This document shows, one piece after another, positions 51,780-60,929 of a stretch of 64,000 bases of DNA (position 1 is its first letter; each line of letters begins with the position of its first letter). Made by a program: the position numbers and the translations under genes. The DNA lies in NCBI RefSeq assembly GCF_040183065.1, contig NW_027185566.1, positions 884,501 through 948,500 on the forward strand. Direction: 5' to 3'. The notes below the pieces were generated by a model. The model did no database searches and was not told the DNA's origin. It saw nothing but the letters and a program-made list of their open reading frames with translations. This DNA comes from Periplaneta americana. Lineage: Eukaryota; Arthropoda; Insecta; Blattodea; Blattidae.

Positions 51780-52838
51780 ATGGTAATAAAAAGAAAACCC
51801 ACAAAAACTGTGTTTTTGGGTGATGTTGGTATTGGGGCACAATATCCTATCTCCATTCAGTCTATGACAACTACCGCAACTCACGATATACAGGCTACTT
51901 TAACCCAAATTCAAAAATTGGCACAAGTAGGAACCGAGATAGTACGTCTAGCTGTGTTGAACGAAAGAGATGCTGAAGCTTTATCTACTCTCGTAAAACA
52001 AAGTCCCATTCCTTTAGTGGCGGACATTCATTATAGAGCCGATCTTGCTATAACTGCTCTTAAAGCGAGAATACAAGGTTTGCGTATTAATCCTGGCAAC
52101 CTTGCTGATAAAACAAAAGTAAAAGAAATTGTAGAAGTAGCAAAAGAATATAACCCCGTTATTCGTATCGGTGTTAATGGGGGGTCTTTAGATAGAAAAA
52201 AATACTCTGAAACAACCCCTGAAACTATGGTAGAAAGTGCCTTTGATCATATTCGTATTTTAGAAGAATTAGATTATCATCACATTAAAGTTTCTTTAAA
52301 ATCTTCTGATATTTTAACTACAGTGGAAGCCTATCGCTTATTTTCTCAAAAAAGTGATTATCCCCTCCATTTGGGAGTTACTGAAGCAGGTGACGCTTTC
52401 TCCAGTGCAATTCGTTCTTCTGCTGGACTAGGAACACTTTTAATGGAAGGAATTGGAGATACTATTCGCATTTCTGTTTCTGGGGACCCCACTATAGAAC
52501 CTAAAATAGCCAAAGAACTCTTGATGTCTCTGCATTTAAGTAAAGGCTTACATATTATTGGTTGTCCCACCTGTGGTAGGAAAAATATCGACGTGGAAAA
52601 AATAATTCATCTACTCAGAGAAAAAACTCCTACTAACATAAATAAAACTATCTCCGTAGCTATTATGGGGTGTGTTGTTAACGGTTTTGGAGAAGCGGAG
52701 CACGCCGATATTGGGGTGATAGGAATACATGGTGCCACAGAAATTTATAAGCAAGGAAAACTTTTTCTCAAATTACCCGCACACGCCAAAGAAAAAGATA
52801 TTGTAGAAGAAGTTCTTCATATTATTTCTGCTTTGTAG
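51780..52838 (+). CDS. ispG: 4-hydroxy-3-methylbut-2-enyl diphosphate synthase (flavodoxin/ferredoxin)
   Basis: [4Fe-4S] enzyme of the MEP isoprenoid pathway. 352 residues, typical of the short bacterial form. PISIQSMTTTATHDI at the N terminus, PLVADIHYRADLA, IRINPGNL-like LRINPGNLADK, and the cluster ligands in GCPTCGRKN and MGCVVNGFGEAEHADIG. AAGGA precedes the ATG. The presence of the MEP pathway differs from Borrelia, which uses mevalonate. Confidence 0.96.
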   Translation: MVIKRKPTKTVFLGDVGIGAQYPISIQSMTTTATHDIQATLTQIQKLAQVGTEIVRLAVLNERDAEALSTLVKQSPIPLVADIHYRADLAITALKARIQGLRINPGNLADKTKVKEIVEVAKEYNPVIRIGVNGGSLDRKKYSETTPETMVESAFDHIRILEELDYHHIKVSLKSSDILTTVEAYRLFSQKSDYPLHLGVTEAGDAFSSAIRSSAGLGTLLMEGIGDTIRISVSGDPTIEPKIAKELLMSLHLSKGLHIIGCPTCGRKNIDVEKIIHLLREKTPTNINKTISVAIMGCVVNGFGEAEHADIGVIGIHGATEIYKQGKLFLKLPAHAKEKDIVEEVLHIISAL

Positions 52839-52905
52839 CTCACAGAAACCTTTTCTTTCGATAAAAAAGTCAGTAAATTTATAGCTTGGAAGGAAAAAAA
52901 TAAAT

Positions 52906-55377
52906 ATGAAATCTTTTTTACGCCAATCAATAAAAGATACAAACCAATTTTTTGGTCTATTTTTCTTATATCTCAAAAATTTTGTTCTCAATATTCTGTC
53001 TATACATAAAAAAAAATACCTCTTTGCAACATTTTCTATTATCATGGTCGCTCTCATTTTACAGATAGGCGTCCTGTTAGGAATACTCGCCTATAAACTG
53101 CATGATCTCTCCGATATTGAAGGATTAGACAACTATGGACTTTATGAAATTCCTAGTGTAGTTTACGATATTAATGAGAAGCCCTTCAAGGTTTTTGCCA
53201 CTCATCAGAGAGAGATTGTCTCCTATGAACAAATCCCAAAAACCGTGATCGATACACTCCTGAGTGCAGAAGACCGTGCATTTTTTATTCACAAGGGAGT
53301 AAATTTTTGGGGTATTGCTCGAGCTATGGTTGTCAATGTTCTTTCTGGAAGAGTTATGCAAGGTGGAAGTACTTTAACACAACAATTAGCAAAGCTTTTA
53401 TTTACCAATAGAGAGAGAAATATCAAAAGAAAGATTAAAGAATTGTTGTACGCTTTCCAGATTGAAAAAAAATATACCAAAGAAGAAATTTTAGAGAAAT
53501 ACCTCAATAAAGTATATTATGGGAATGGTGTTTATAGTATTGCTTCAGCCAGTCGATTTTACTTTGGTATACCGCTTAAAAAAATTAATTATGCACAAGC
53601 AGCACTTCTTATCTCTATTCCTCCCAATCCCACATTTTACAATCCTTTAACCCGTCCTATTAATGTAAAAAATAGACAAGCTGTTATTATGCGTGAACTC
53701 ATTAAAGAAGGTAAGCTTTCTGCCGAAGATGCCGAGCGACAAGTAGAGTCTATGTGGGATTCTATGCAAGGCAAACTTTTGGATGGAAGTTATTTTAACG
53801 CTCGTCAAAAATCTTTAGATTTAGCCCCATATTTTTCCGAATACATTCGCCGTTTTTTATACACCAAGTATGGTGAGGGGCTTTATACTCAAGGTTATAA
53901 AATCTACACCACAATCGACATTGACCTTCAACAAGCGGCACAAAAAGCTGTAGAAGACCATTTAAATGCAGCTAGAAAAGATTATCAAAATAAAGCTCAA
54001 GGGTACTACAGAAGAATTAGAACCCATATTCGAGCCTCCAATCCAAGTCATCCTATTATTACAGAATTTTTAGGAGTGGCTTTGGGTATTCCTAAACTTC
54101 AGTTTTATTTGGGGCATTTACAACAAGAAGTACAAACCAAATTGAATAAAACGGATATACATTCCTTAAGCTTAGTTTTTTCTGCTTTTGGTATGAACGG
54201 GATGAAAAGAATGATGGATAATGTTATTCAAGATAATTCCGAAATGAAAATTAAAATGAATGAATTAGAAGGTGCGTTAATTTCTACAGAATCTAACACT
54301 GGAAGAATTTTAGCTATGGTTGGCGGTTCTGGATTCAATGCATCCAATCAAATTAATAGGGTTTACCAAACTCGCAGGCAGCCTGGCTCCACATTTAAGC
54401 CTCTTTTATATCTTTCGGCCCTTAACAGTGGTCGATTCACTGCCGCATCCACATTTGATGATAGACCGATTGCTTTTGAACTTCCTGATGGGAGTGTTTG
54501 GGCTCCCGGGAATTCAGCAAGAAATTATCAGGCGGAGGTCACTCTCCGCAACGCCTTAAGAAAAAGTATCAATATTATTTCTGTGCGCTTAATTCAGGCA
54601 CTAGGCATTAACCAAGCCATCGATTTTATCTCTAATTTCTTGGGTTTAGAAAAAAAACGCTTTCGTTTCGATTCCTCTTTAGCTTTAGGAACAAGTGAAC
54701 TTAGTCCCTTAGAACTCAATAAAGGCTATGCTATTATTGCCAATGGAGGGCAGAATGTTAAGCCGCATGGTTTGATTATGGTGAAAAATCGTTATAACCA
54801 AGTTTTAGAATCTCCCGAAGACGATATTCTCAACAGTATCCCTCAACAAATGGTAGACCCAAGATACAACTATATTTTAACAACTATGATGCAAGATGTA
54901 TTCAGAAGAGGAACTGCTTCTGGAACTGCTAGTAGAATGAATTTTCCCACCGACAATATTGCAGGAAAAACAGGAACTGCCTCTAATATGTCCGATTCTT
55001 GGTTCAGTGGATTTACTTCTAAAGTGGCTACCACCGTATGGATAGGATTTGACCAAAGAACATCTTTGGGTTATAATGCCTTTGGAGCCACTTTAGCAGA
55101 ACCTATGTGGATAGATTATATGAAAGAAGCACTGAAGAAATATCCAAAAACGAGCTTTGTAAAACCTAGTGGTGTTGTTTCGGCTATTATTCACAGAGAC
55201 AACGGTTTGCTCATGCCGAACAATTGTCTTAATAGTCCACAAGCCCTAGAAGAATTTTTTACACAAGAAACTCTTCCAACTAAATATTCTCCTTATTGCG
55301 AGAAAAAAATGGATGTAGATTTGAAATCCAGTGCCCAAATATTGAACAATAAAGATATTTTTGCTTCTGTACTATAA
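52906..55377 (+). CDS. Class A penicillin-binding protein (PBP1A type)
   Basis: Bifunctional peptidoglycan synthase, 823 residues. One membrane helix (about 43-68), glycosyltransferase GT51 domain with LLSAEDRAFFIHKGVN and MQGGSTLTQQLAKLLF, a linker region, then the transpeptidase domain with active-site S495-T-F-K498, S554-I-N556 and K688-T-G690, and a C-terminal tail. AAGGA precedes the ATG. It follows ispG by 67 bases; aspS follows, its frame beginning after the stop. Confidence 0.94.
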   Translation: MKSFLRQSIKDTNQFFGLFFLYLKNFVLNILSIHKKKYLFATFSIIMVALILQIGVLLGILAYKLHDLSDIEGLDNYGLYEIPSVVYDINEKPFKVFATHQREIVSYEQIPKTVIDTLLSAEDRAFFIHKGVNFWGIARAMVVNVLSGRVMQGGSTLTQQLAKLLFTNRERNIKRKIKELLYAFQIEKKYTKEEILEKYLNKVYYGNGVYSIASASRFYFGIPLKKINYAQAALLISIPPNPTFYNPLTRPINVKNRQAVIMRELIKEGKLSAEDAERQVESMWDSMQGKLLDGSYFNARQKSLDLAPYFSEYIRRFLYTKYGEGLYTQGYKIYTTIDIDLQQAAQKAVEDHLNAARKDYQNKAQGYYRRIRTHIRASNPSHPIITEFLGVALGIPKLQFYLGHLQQEVQTKLNKTDIHSLSLVFSAFGMNGMKRMMDNVIQDNSEMKIKMNELEGALISTESNTGRILAMVGGSGFNASNQINRVYQTRRQPGSTFKPLLYLSALNSGRFTAASTFDDRPIAFELPDGSVWAPGNSARNYQAEVTLRNALRKSINIISVRLIQALGINQAIDFISNFLGLEKKRFRFDSSLALGTSELSPLELNKGYAIIANGGQNVKPHGLIMVKNRYNQVLESPEDDILNSIPQQMVDPRYNYILTTMMQDVFRRGTASGTASRMNFPTDNIAGKTGTASNMSDSWFSGFTSKVATTVWIGFDQRTSLGYNAFGATLAEPMWIDYMKEALKKYPKTSFVKPSGVVSAIIHRDNGLLMPNNCLNSPQALEEFFTQETLPTKYSPYCEKKMDVDLKSSAQILNNKDIFASVL

Positions 55378-55426
55378 TAATAGTATTTTTAGATACAAAA
55401 CTAAGAGCCCGAAAGGAGTATTTTCT

Positions 55427-57217
55427 ATGATGAATGCTAGCTTATATCGTACGCATCTAGCGTCACAGATATCTTCACAAACCCAAAACCAAGTCGTTAC
55501 ACTCAATGGCTGGGTGCATCGTCGCCGAGACCACGGCGGTATTATTTTTATAGATTTACGAGATTCCTCTGGAATCGTTCAGCTCGTTTTTAATGATGAT
55601 CAAGATTCTCCTTTGTATAAAAGAGCCGAAGCTCTCCGCAGTGAATTTGTTCTTTCTGTAAAAGGAACAATAAAGCTACGCTCCTCAGACACTATCAATA
55701 AAGAACTCCCCTCTGGAGAAGTAGAAATGATTGTTTCCGAAATGGAAGTCTTAAATACTTCTAAACCCTTACCTTTTTCAATCGATGAATATGACCAAAC
55801 GAATGAAGAACTTAGGCTGACTTACAGATATTTAGATTTAAGAAAACCTCAAGTGAAAGAAAATTTTGTAAAACGGGCACAAATTAATAAAATCTTCAGA
55901 GATTTTTTGACAGAAGAAGGATTAGTAGAATTAGAAACTCCCATTCTCACCAAAGCAACTCCAGAAGGAGCTAGAGATTTTTTGGTTCCCAGTCGAATCA
56001 ATCCGGGAGAATTTTATGCTCTTCCTCAATCTCCACAGATGTTTAAGCAACTATTTATGGTAGCAGGATTTAACGGCTACTTTCAGATTGCCCGCTGCTT
56101 TAGAGATGAAGACTTAAGAGCCGACAGACAACCAGAATTCACCCAATTGGATATGGAATTTTCTTTTGCTCATCAAGGGAGTGTCATGGACATTGTAGAA
56201 AGGCTATTACAGACACTTTTTAAACAGGCTTATAATAAAGAAATTTCCCTTCCTCTACAAAGGATGACATATCACCAAGCTATGCATGAATACGGTATTG
56301 ACAGACCTGATTTGAGATTTGATATGAAATTAGTCAATATAAAATCTGTGGCTCAATCTTGCGAATTTCAAGTATTTAAAGATGCCATAGCAAAAAATGG
56401 CCTTGTTTATGGTCTCAATCTAAAGGGTGGAGCAGTAAAACTTTCCAGAAAAGACATAGAAGATTATACCAATTATGTCTCTAATTTTGGAGCTAAGGGT
56501 TTAGCTTATATGAAAGTTACCCAAGACGGCTTAGACAGTAATATTGTCAAATTTTTTACTCCAGAACAACAAAACGAACTCATTCAGCTCCTAGCAGGAG
56601 AACCTGATGATTTATTTTTATTTGTAGCAGATAAACAAAGTATTACTTTACCTGCCTTAGGAAATTTAAGAAATAAACTAGCTAACGATTTGAATTTAAT
56701 TCAAGACCCTTCCGAACTTAAGTTACTCTGGGTTGTTGATTTCCCTCTTTTTGAATGGAGCGATACAGAAGATCGTTTCGTGAGTGTCCACCACCCATTT
56801 ACTTCCCCAAATTATGAAGATATCCAAAAATTGGAAGAAGGAAACTTAGGAGAGGTGAGAGCTCAGGCATACGATGTTGTTCTGAATGGTATAGAACTTG
56901 GTGGTGGAAGTATCCGTATCCATGATAGTACTCTACAACATAAAATTTTTTCTTTATTGGGATTATCTGAACAAGAGATTGAAGATAAATTCGGCTTTTT
57001 TGTAAAAGCTTTGGAATACGGAACTCCTCCACATGGGGGATTAGCTTTTGGAATTGACCGCATTGTGATGTTACTTCAGGGCTTAAGTTCCATAAGAGAT
57101 GTTATTGCTTTTCCAAAAACCTCTCGTGGGCAGTGTCTTTTAACTCAAGCCCCATCTAGTGTTGATGTGACTCAGTTAAAAGAACTTCATATTCAAACAT
57201 TAAAAAAAGATAAGTAG
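55427..57217 (+). CDS. aspS: Aspartyl-tRNA synthetase (bacterial type)
   Basis: Class II synthetase, 596 residues. N-terminal OB domain (LNGWVHRRRDHGGIIFIDLRD), core with YFQIARCFRDEDLRADRQPEFTQLD (motif 2), the bacterial GAD insertion domain (about 285-420) and motif 3 GTPPHGGLAFGIDRIVMLL. The frame is open into the PBP gene, but GGAG eight bases before 55427 and family length fix the start at one of two adjacent ATGs. No GatCAB genes are in the window, so whether it is discriminating cannot be told. Confidence 0.97.
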   Translation: MMNASLYRTHLASQISSQTQNQVVTLNGWVHRRRDHGGIIFIDLRDSSGIVQLVFNDDQDSPLYKRAEALRSEFVLSVKGTIKLRSSDTINKELPSGEVEMIVSEMEVLNTSKPLPFSIDEYDQTNEELRLTYRYLDLRKPQVKENFVKRAQINKIFRDFLTEEGLVELETPILTKATPEGARDFLVPSRINPGEFYALPQSPQMFKQLFMVAGFNGYFQIARCFRDEDLRADRQPEFTQLDMEFSFAHQGSVMDIVERLLQTLFKQAYNKEISLPLQRMTYHQAMHEYGIDRPDLRFDMKLVNIKSVAQSCEFQVFKDAIAKNGLVYGLNLKGGAVKLSRKDIEDYTNYVSNFGAKGLAYMKVTQDGLDSNIVKFFTPEQQNELIQLLAGEPDDLFLFVADKQSITLPALGNLRNKLANDLNLIQDPSELKLLWVVDFPLFEWSDTEDRFVSVHHPFTSPNYEDIQKLEEGNLGEVRAQAYDVVLNGIELGGGSIRIHDSTLQHKIFSLLGLSEQEIEDKFGFFVKALEYGTPPHGGLAFGIDRIVMLLQGLSSIRDVIAFPKTSRGQCLLTQAPSSVDVTQLKELHIQTLKKDK

Positions 57218-57230
57218 GGGTTCAGCTCTT

Positions 57231-58214
57231 TTGAGTATTTCGCAAGCAGATTATCAGGCTTCATTAGTTTTAGAAAACACCCACTCCTTACCGGATTTGT
57301 TTGGAGAAAATGACCTTTTTTTAACTCTCATAGAAAAAAGGCTTGCCGTGAAAGTTTTCTTTCGCGGCTCTCAGTTTACCATCTCTGGACATAACCAAAA
57401 GACAACAGATATCGCAAAAGATATAGTTATCTACTTGTATAACGTTGCCCTGCAGAACAGAAACCTTCCCCTGCAAGAGTTTAATACTTATCTAACTCAA
57501 AAAGTGGAAAAATCCCAGTTATTGGAAGATTTGCCCAAAGAAATTTCAATTAAAAAAAAAGAAAGTATTTATTTAAAGACTCCGAATCAACAAAGATATA
57601 TTCAAAATATTATCGACCATACCATTAGTTTTGGAATTGGTCCCGCAGGAACTGGCAAAACTTTCTTAGCCGTAGCCGTAGCCTTAAGCCAACTTCTCTC
57701 GGGAGAAATTCGTAAAATTATTTTAGCTCGTCCTGTTGTAGAAGCAGGAGAGAATTTAGGATTTTTGCCTGGATCATTGGAAGAAAAAATTGCCCCTTAC
57801 TTAAGGCCCCTTGTCGACGCTATGGAACAAATTCTTTCTCGAGAAGAAGTACACAAACTTTTAGAAAAAAAAGTCATTGAAGTCCTCCCTTTAGCTTATA
57901 TGAGGGGTCGCTCTTTACCCCACGCCTTTATTATTTTAGACGAGGCACAAAATACATCGATCACCCAAATGAAAATGTTTTTAACTCGCATTGGAAATGG
58001 AACAAAAATGGTCATTACAGGGGATTTAACACAAAAAGATATCCCTCATAAAATCTCCTCTGGCTTAGATATTGCTTCTAAAATACTTGAAAAAACTCCT
58101 CATATTAGTATCACACATTTTCAAGAAAAAGACTCTGTAAGACACCCTATTATTAAGAAAATTCTTAAAGCATTTTCCGTATTTGAAGAAAAACAAGGAA
58201 ATTCTTCCGTATGA
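57231..58214 (+). CDS. phoH: PhoH-like ATPase
   Basis: 327 residues. A KH-like N-terminal part (about 1-95) is followed by the P-loop domain: FGIGPAGTGKTFLAVAVAL, ILARPVVEAGENLGFLPG, RGRSLPHAFIILDEAQNT, TKMVITGDLTQKD. It is usually an RNA-associated ATPase partnering YbeY. The start is TTG; no in-frame ATG lies near, and GGGG stands 10 bases upstream. Four-base overlap with ybeY. Confidence 0.93.
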   Translation: MSISQADYQASLVLENTHSLPDLFGENDLFLTLIEKRLAVKVFFRGSQFTISGHNQKTTDIAKDIVIYLYNVALQNRNLPLQEFNTYLTQKVEKSQLLEDLPKEISIKKKESIYLKTPNQQRYIQNIIDHTISFGIGPAGTGKTFLAVAVALSQLLSGEIRKIILARPVVEAGENLGFLPGSLEEKIAPYLRPLVDAMEQILSREEVHKLLEKKVIEVLPLAYMRGRSLPHAFIILDEAQNTSITQMKMFLTRIGNGTKMVITGDLTQKDIPHKISSGLDIASKILEKTPHISITHFQEKDSVRHPIIKKILKAFSVFEEKQGNSSV

Positions 58215-58633
58215 ATGTAAAAGTTCTGATTAAAAACCAGACCAGACAAAAAATCCAAAATATAGAGCAATATATACAAGAGCTGATGTCCATACTCAAA
58301 CTTTCAAACTCAGACGAAATAAGTATCTTAATTTGTGGGGATACACTCATGAAACATCTGAATACGACTTATCGAAAAAAAACAAAAACCACCGACGTCC
58401 TCTCTTTTCCAGCAGAAATTCCAGGATTTTTAGGAGATATTGTAATTTCTCTCCCACAAGCAAAAAAGCAAGCTCAACAAGGTTTAGGTAAGGAGTTAGA
58501 AATGCTCCTATGCCACGGATTATTACATTTACTGGGGTACGACCATGAAAAAAGTAAAAAAGATTATCAAACTATGATGGATTTACAAAATCAATTATTA
58601 AAACTAAAAACAACGGAGTTAATTCTTTTATGA
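58211..58633 (+). CDS. ybeY: Endoribonuclease/rRNA maturation factor YbeY
   Basis: 140 residues. The zinc site HGLLHLLGYDH is intact, preceded by KTTDVLSFPAEIPGFLGDIVIS. Acts in 16S rRNA 3' maturation and ribosome quality control. Both ends overlap neighbours by four bases (phoH, CBS-domain gene), giving a tightly coupled phoH-ybeY-CBS set. Confidence 0.95.
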   Translation: MNVKVLIKNQTRQKIQNIEQYIQELMSILKLSNSDEISILICGDTLMKHLNTTYRKKTKTTDVLSFPAEIPGFLGDIVISLPQAKKQAQQGLGKELEMLLCHGLLHLLGYDHEKSKKDYQTMMDLQNQLLKLKTTELILL

Positions 58634-59424
58634 AAGAAAAACCTAAAAATTATTTTCGAGCTTTCACTCAAGAAAAACGAGAAGGGCTTACACCTCAACA
58701 AATCACCATGATAGAAAATATACAAAAACTTGTAGACAAAGAGGCTACGGATATTATGACTCCTCGGATTGATGTTATCAGCTTTGAATTAGGAGAGGAA
58801 CTAGGACACATCTTGCCAGTGATTCAAAAACACGGTTTTAGCCGTTACCCAGTATGGCAAGAAAATGTAGATAATATTGTTGGGGTTTTATATGTTAAAG
58901 ATTTGCTCTACTACCTTGCCAATATTTACCCTGCAGATATAAATGAACTCATTTTAGAGGAATCTCTTCTGAGAGAACCCTATTTTATACCAGAAACAAA
59001 AAACCTAGAAAGCTTATTGACTTATTTTCAACAACATAAAGTTCATCTCGCCAATGTATTGGATGAATATGGAGGCTTTTCTGGGTTGGTCAGTTTAGAA
59101 GATGTGATAGAAGTTATAGCAGGGGATATCCAAGACGAATATGACCGTGAAGAGGAAGAAATTTATAAGGTCTCATCTAATGTATATATTGTGGAAGGAA
59201 GAACTTCGTTAGAGGTCATTGAAGAAAAAATTGGTCTAGACTTTACAGAATATAAAGAAGAAGTAGATTCTATTGGAGGATTACTTTATATGATTTTAGA
59301 TCGTATCCCCTCAGCAGGGGAGAGAATTGAGCTGAAAGGTGTTCATTATCAGATTATCAAACAAGAAAAAAATAAAATTCTATCTGTAAAAATTTTACTT
59401 TCTAACCATCCCAAGTCCGAATAG
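58630..59424 (+). CDS. CBS-pair/CorC_HlyC domain protein
   Basis: 264 residues, soluble (no CNNM membrane domain). Two CBS domains (about 35-160; DIMTPRIDVISFEL, GFSRYPVWQENVDNIVGVLYVKDLL, LANVLDEYGGFSGLVSLEDVIE) followed by the CorC_HlyC transporter-associated domain (VYIVEGRTSLEVIEEKIGLD, DSIGGLLYMILDRIPSAGERI). It belongs to the CorC/YbeX group that is usually next to ybeY and linked to ribosome maturation or Mg/Co handling; older names such as hemolysin refer only to homology and imply no toxin activity. Confidence 0.9.
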   Translation: MKEKPKNYFRAFTQEKREGLTPQQITMIENIQKLVDKEATDIMTPRIDVISFELGEELGHILPVIQKHGFSRYPVWQENVDNIVGVLYVKDLLYYLANIYPADINELILEESLLREPYFIPETKNLESLLTYFQQHKVHLANVLDEYGGFSGLVSLEDVIEVIAGDIQDEYDREEEEIYKVSSNVYIVEGRTSLEVIEEKIGLDFTEYKEEVDSIGGLLYMILDRIPSAGERIELKGVHYQIIKQEKNKILSVKILLSNHPKSE

Positions 59425-59425
59425 A

Positions 59426-60259
59426 ATGCCCGATTTTTTGAAAAAAAAGAAACCACTCCTCCAGATACTTCAGGAAAAAAAACTTTTTTTGACTAAAAAT
59501 CGTGGGCAAAATTTCTTGGTGGATTCTAATATAAGAGACAAAATTACTCAATTTATACCCAACCATTCTCCTGCTATTGTGGAGATTGGTGCAGGTTTAG
59601 GACATTGGACTTATTTTTTACAGCAAAAAACTTCTCAACTTGTTGCCATAGAAATTGATCGAGGGTTTGTGTCTATTTTACAAGAAAATTTTCCAAATGT
59701 TCAAGTCATCCATCAAGATTTTTTAAACTTTTCTTTATCTCAAATCTTTGAATTCCCCATAGAAGACTATATTATATGCGGAAATATTCCTTATTTAATT
59801 AGTACAAAAATTTGCGAACACATCTTGAATTTTCCCATACTACCTACATCTATTTTCTTAACTGTAGAAAAGGAATATGCTCTCGAAAAAATACTTGATG
59901 ACAATAGCCCTCTAAACCAAAAATTCCAATATTTCTATGATATACAGCTTCTACAAAAGATACCTAATACTTGTTTTTTCCCCATTCCAAATAAAGATTC
60001 TGTATTTATTGGAATGAAACAAAGAAAAATAAAAATATCAGAAGATAATTACTATCTGGATTTCGTCGATCAGATATTTAGGCAAACTAAAAAAACTATT
60101 TACAATAATCTGTCAAATTATAACCTACCAGAAACATTTTGGAATAAAGACTACCTGATAAAAATGAAGAAGCTCCGAGTTCACCAAATAACCACAGAAG
60201 ATTTAATTTTTTTGTTTCAAGAAATTAAGGCATTTGATAAGGGCGTTTTCCAAAAATAG
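59426..60259 (+). CDS. rsmA: 16S rRNA dimethyladenosine transferase RsmA (KsgA)
   Basis: Dimethylates A1518/A1519 of 16S rRNA. 277 residues. NRGQNFLVDSNI, SAM motif VEIGAGLGHWTYFL, AIEIDRGFVSIL and the catalytic GNIPYLIST. The C-terminal domain is A+T-rich and divergent. It starts one base after the CBS gene. The last 35 bases overlap the convergent yggS. Confidence 0.93.
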   Translation: MPDFLKKKKPLLQILQEKKLFLTKNRGQNFLVDSNIRDKITQFIPNHSPAIVEIGAGLGHWTYFLQQKTSQLVAIEIDRGFVSILQENFPNVQVIHQDFLNFSLSQIFEFPIEDYIICGNIPYLISTKICEHILNFPILPTSIFLTVEKEYALEKILDDNSPLNQKFQYFYDIQLLQKIPNTCFFPIPNKDSVFIGMKQRKIKISEDNYYLDFVDQIFRQTKKTIYNNLSNYNLPETFWNKDYLIKMKKLRVHQITTEDLIFLFQEIKAFDKGVFQK

Positions 60260-60929
60260 CATTACCAATACGAATCATTGTTGCTCCCTCTTGAATTGCC
60301 CATAAAAAATCGTGACTCATACCCATAGAAAGATGAGGAAGATCTAAAGACAAACTATGATTGATTTTCTCTTTGAGTTCTCTAAGTTTAGAAAAACACT
60401 CTCTTGTGGCTTTTTCATCAATAGAAAGTGGTCCAATGGTCATAAAACCTTGTAACTTCAAAGATTTAAAAGATTGTATATTTTCTGCTAATGCTTGAAT
60501 TTCATCTAAGTTATAAAAAATTCCCGATTTTTGGGGTTCTAAAGAAGTATTTACTTGAATTAAAATAGGCATCACTTTATTCTCTCGTTCGCAGGAATCT
60601 TGGATTTTTTTAGCCAAATCTAAACTATCCACACTATGAATCATATCAAAATAACGGATAGCCTTGTTCACTTTATTGGACTGCAAATGTCCTATAAGAT
60701 GGTATTGGAAATCCCTTCCTGCTAAGGCAAGTCGTTTCTCTTCTCCCTCTTGAACTCGGTTTTCGGCAAAAATAGTCTGTCCTGCTTGTATTGCCTCTGG
60801 TATAACTTCCGCTCCAAAAGTTTTAGATACTGCTATCAGAGTAATATCTTCTCTCTTTCTACCAGAAGAACGAACTGCTTCCTGAATTTGTTTTTCTAAA
60901 TGCTCCAAATTTTCTCGAATATAAGACAC
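60225..60929 (-). CDS. yggS: Pyridoxal phosphate homeostasis protein YggS
   Basis: PLP-binding TIM-barrel protein, 234 residues. PLP-lysine region TLIAVSKTFGAEVIPEAI, FAENRVQEGEEK, YHLIGHLQSNKVNKAI, HSVDSLDLA, LIQVNTSLEPQKSG and GMSHDFLWAIQEGATMIRIG. The start is GTG, overlapping the dnaJ stop by one base (TAGTG), with AAGGAG eight bases upstream. Convergent overlap with rsmA. Confidence 0.94.
   Translation of the reverse strand: MSYIRENLEHLEKQIQEAVRSSGRKREDITLIAVSKTFGAEVIPEAIQAGQTIFAENRVQEGEEKRLALAGRDFQYHLIGHLQSNKVNKAIRYFDMIHSVDSLDLAKKIQDSCERENKVMPILIQVNTSLEPQKSGIFYNLDEIQALAENIQSFKSLKLQGFMTIGPLSIDEKATRECFSKLRELKEKINHSLSLDLPHLSMGMSHDFLWAIQEGATMIRIGNAIFGKRPYQMP

Noticed and set aside
58630-59424. 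Hemolysin (TlyC) label for the CBS-domain protein
   Set aside because: It is a soluble CorC/YbeX-type CBS protein in a ribosome-maturation operon; nothing in the sequence indicates a cytolytic toxin.
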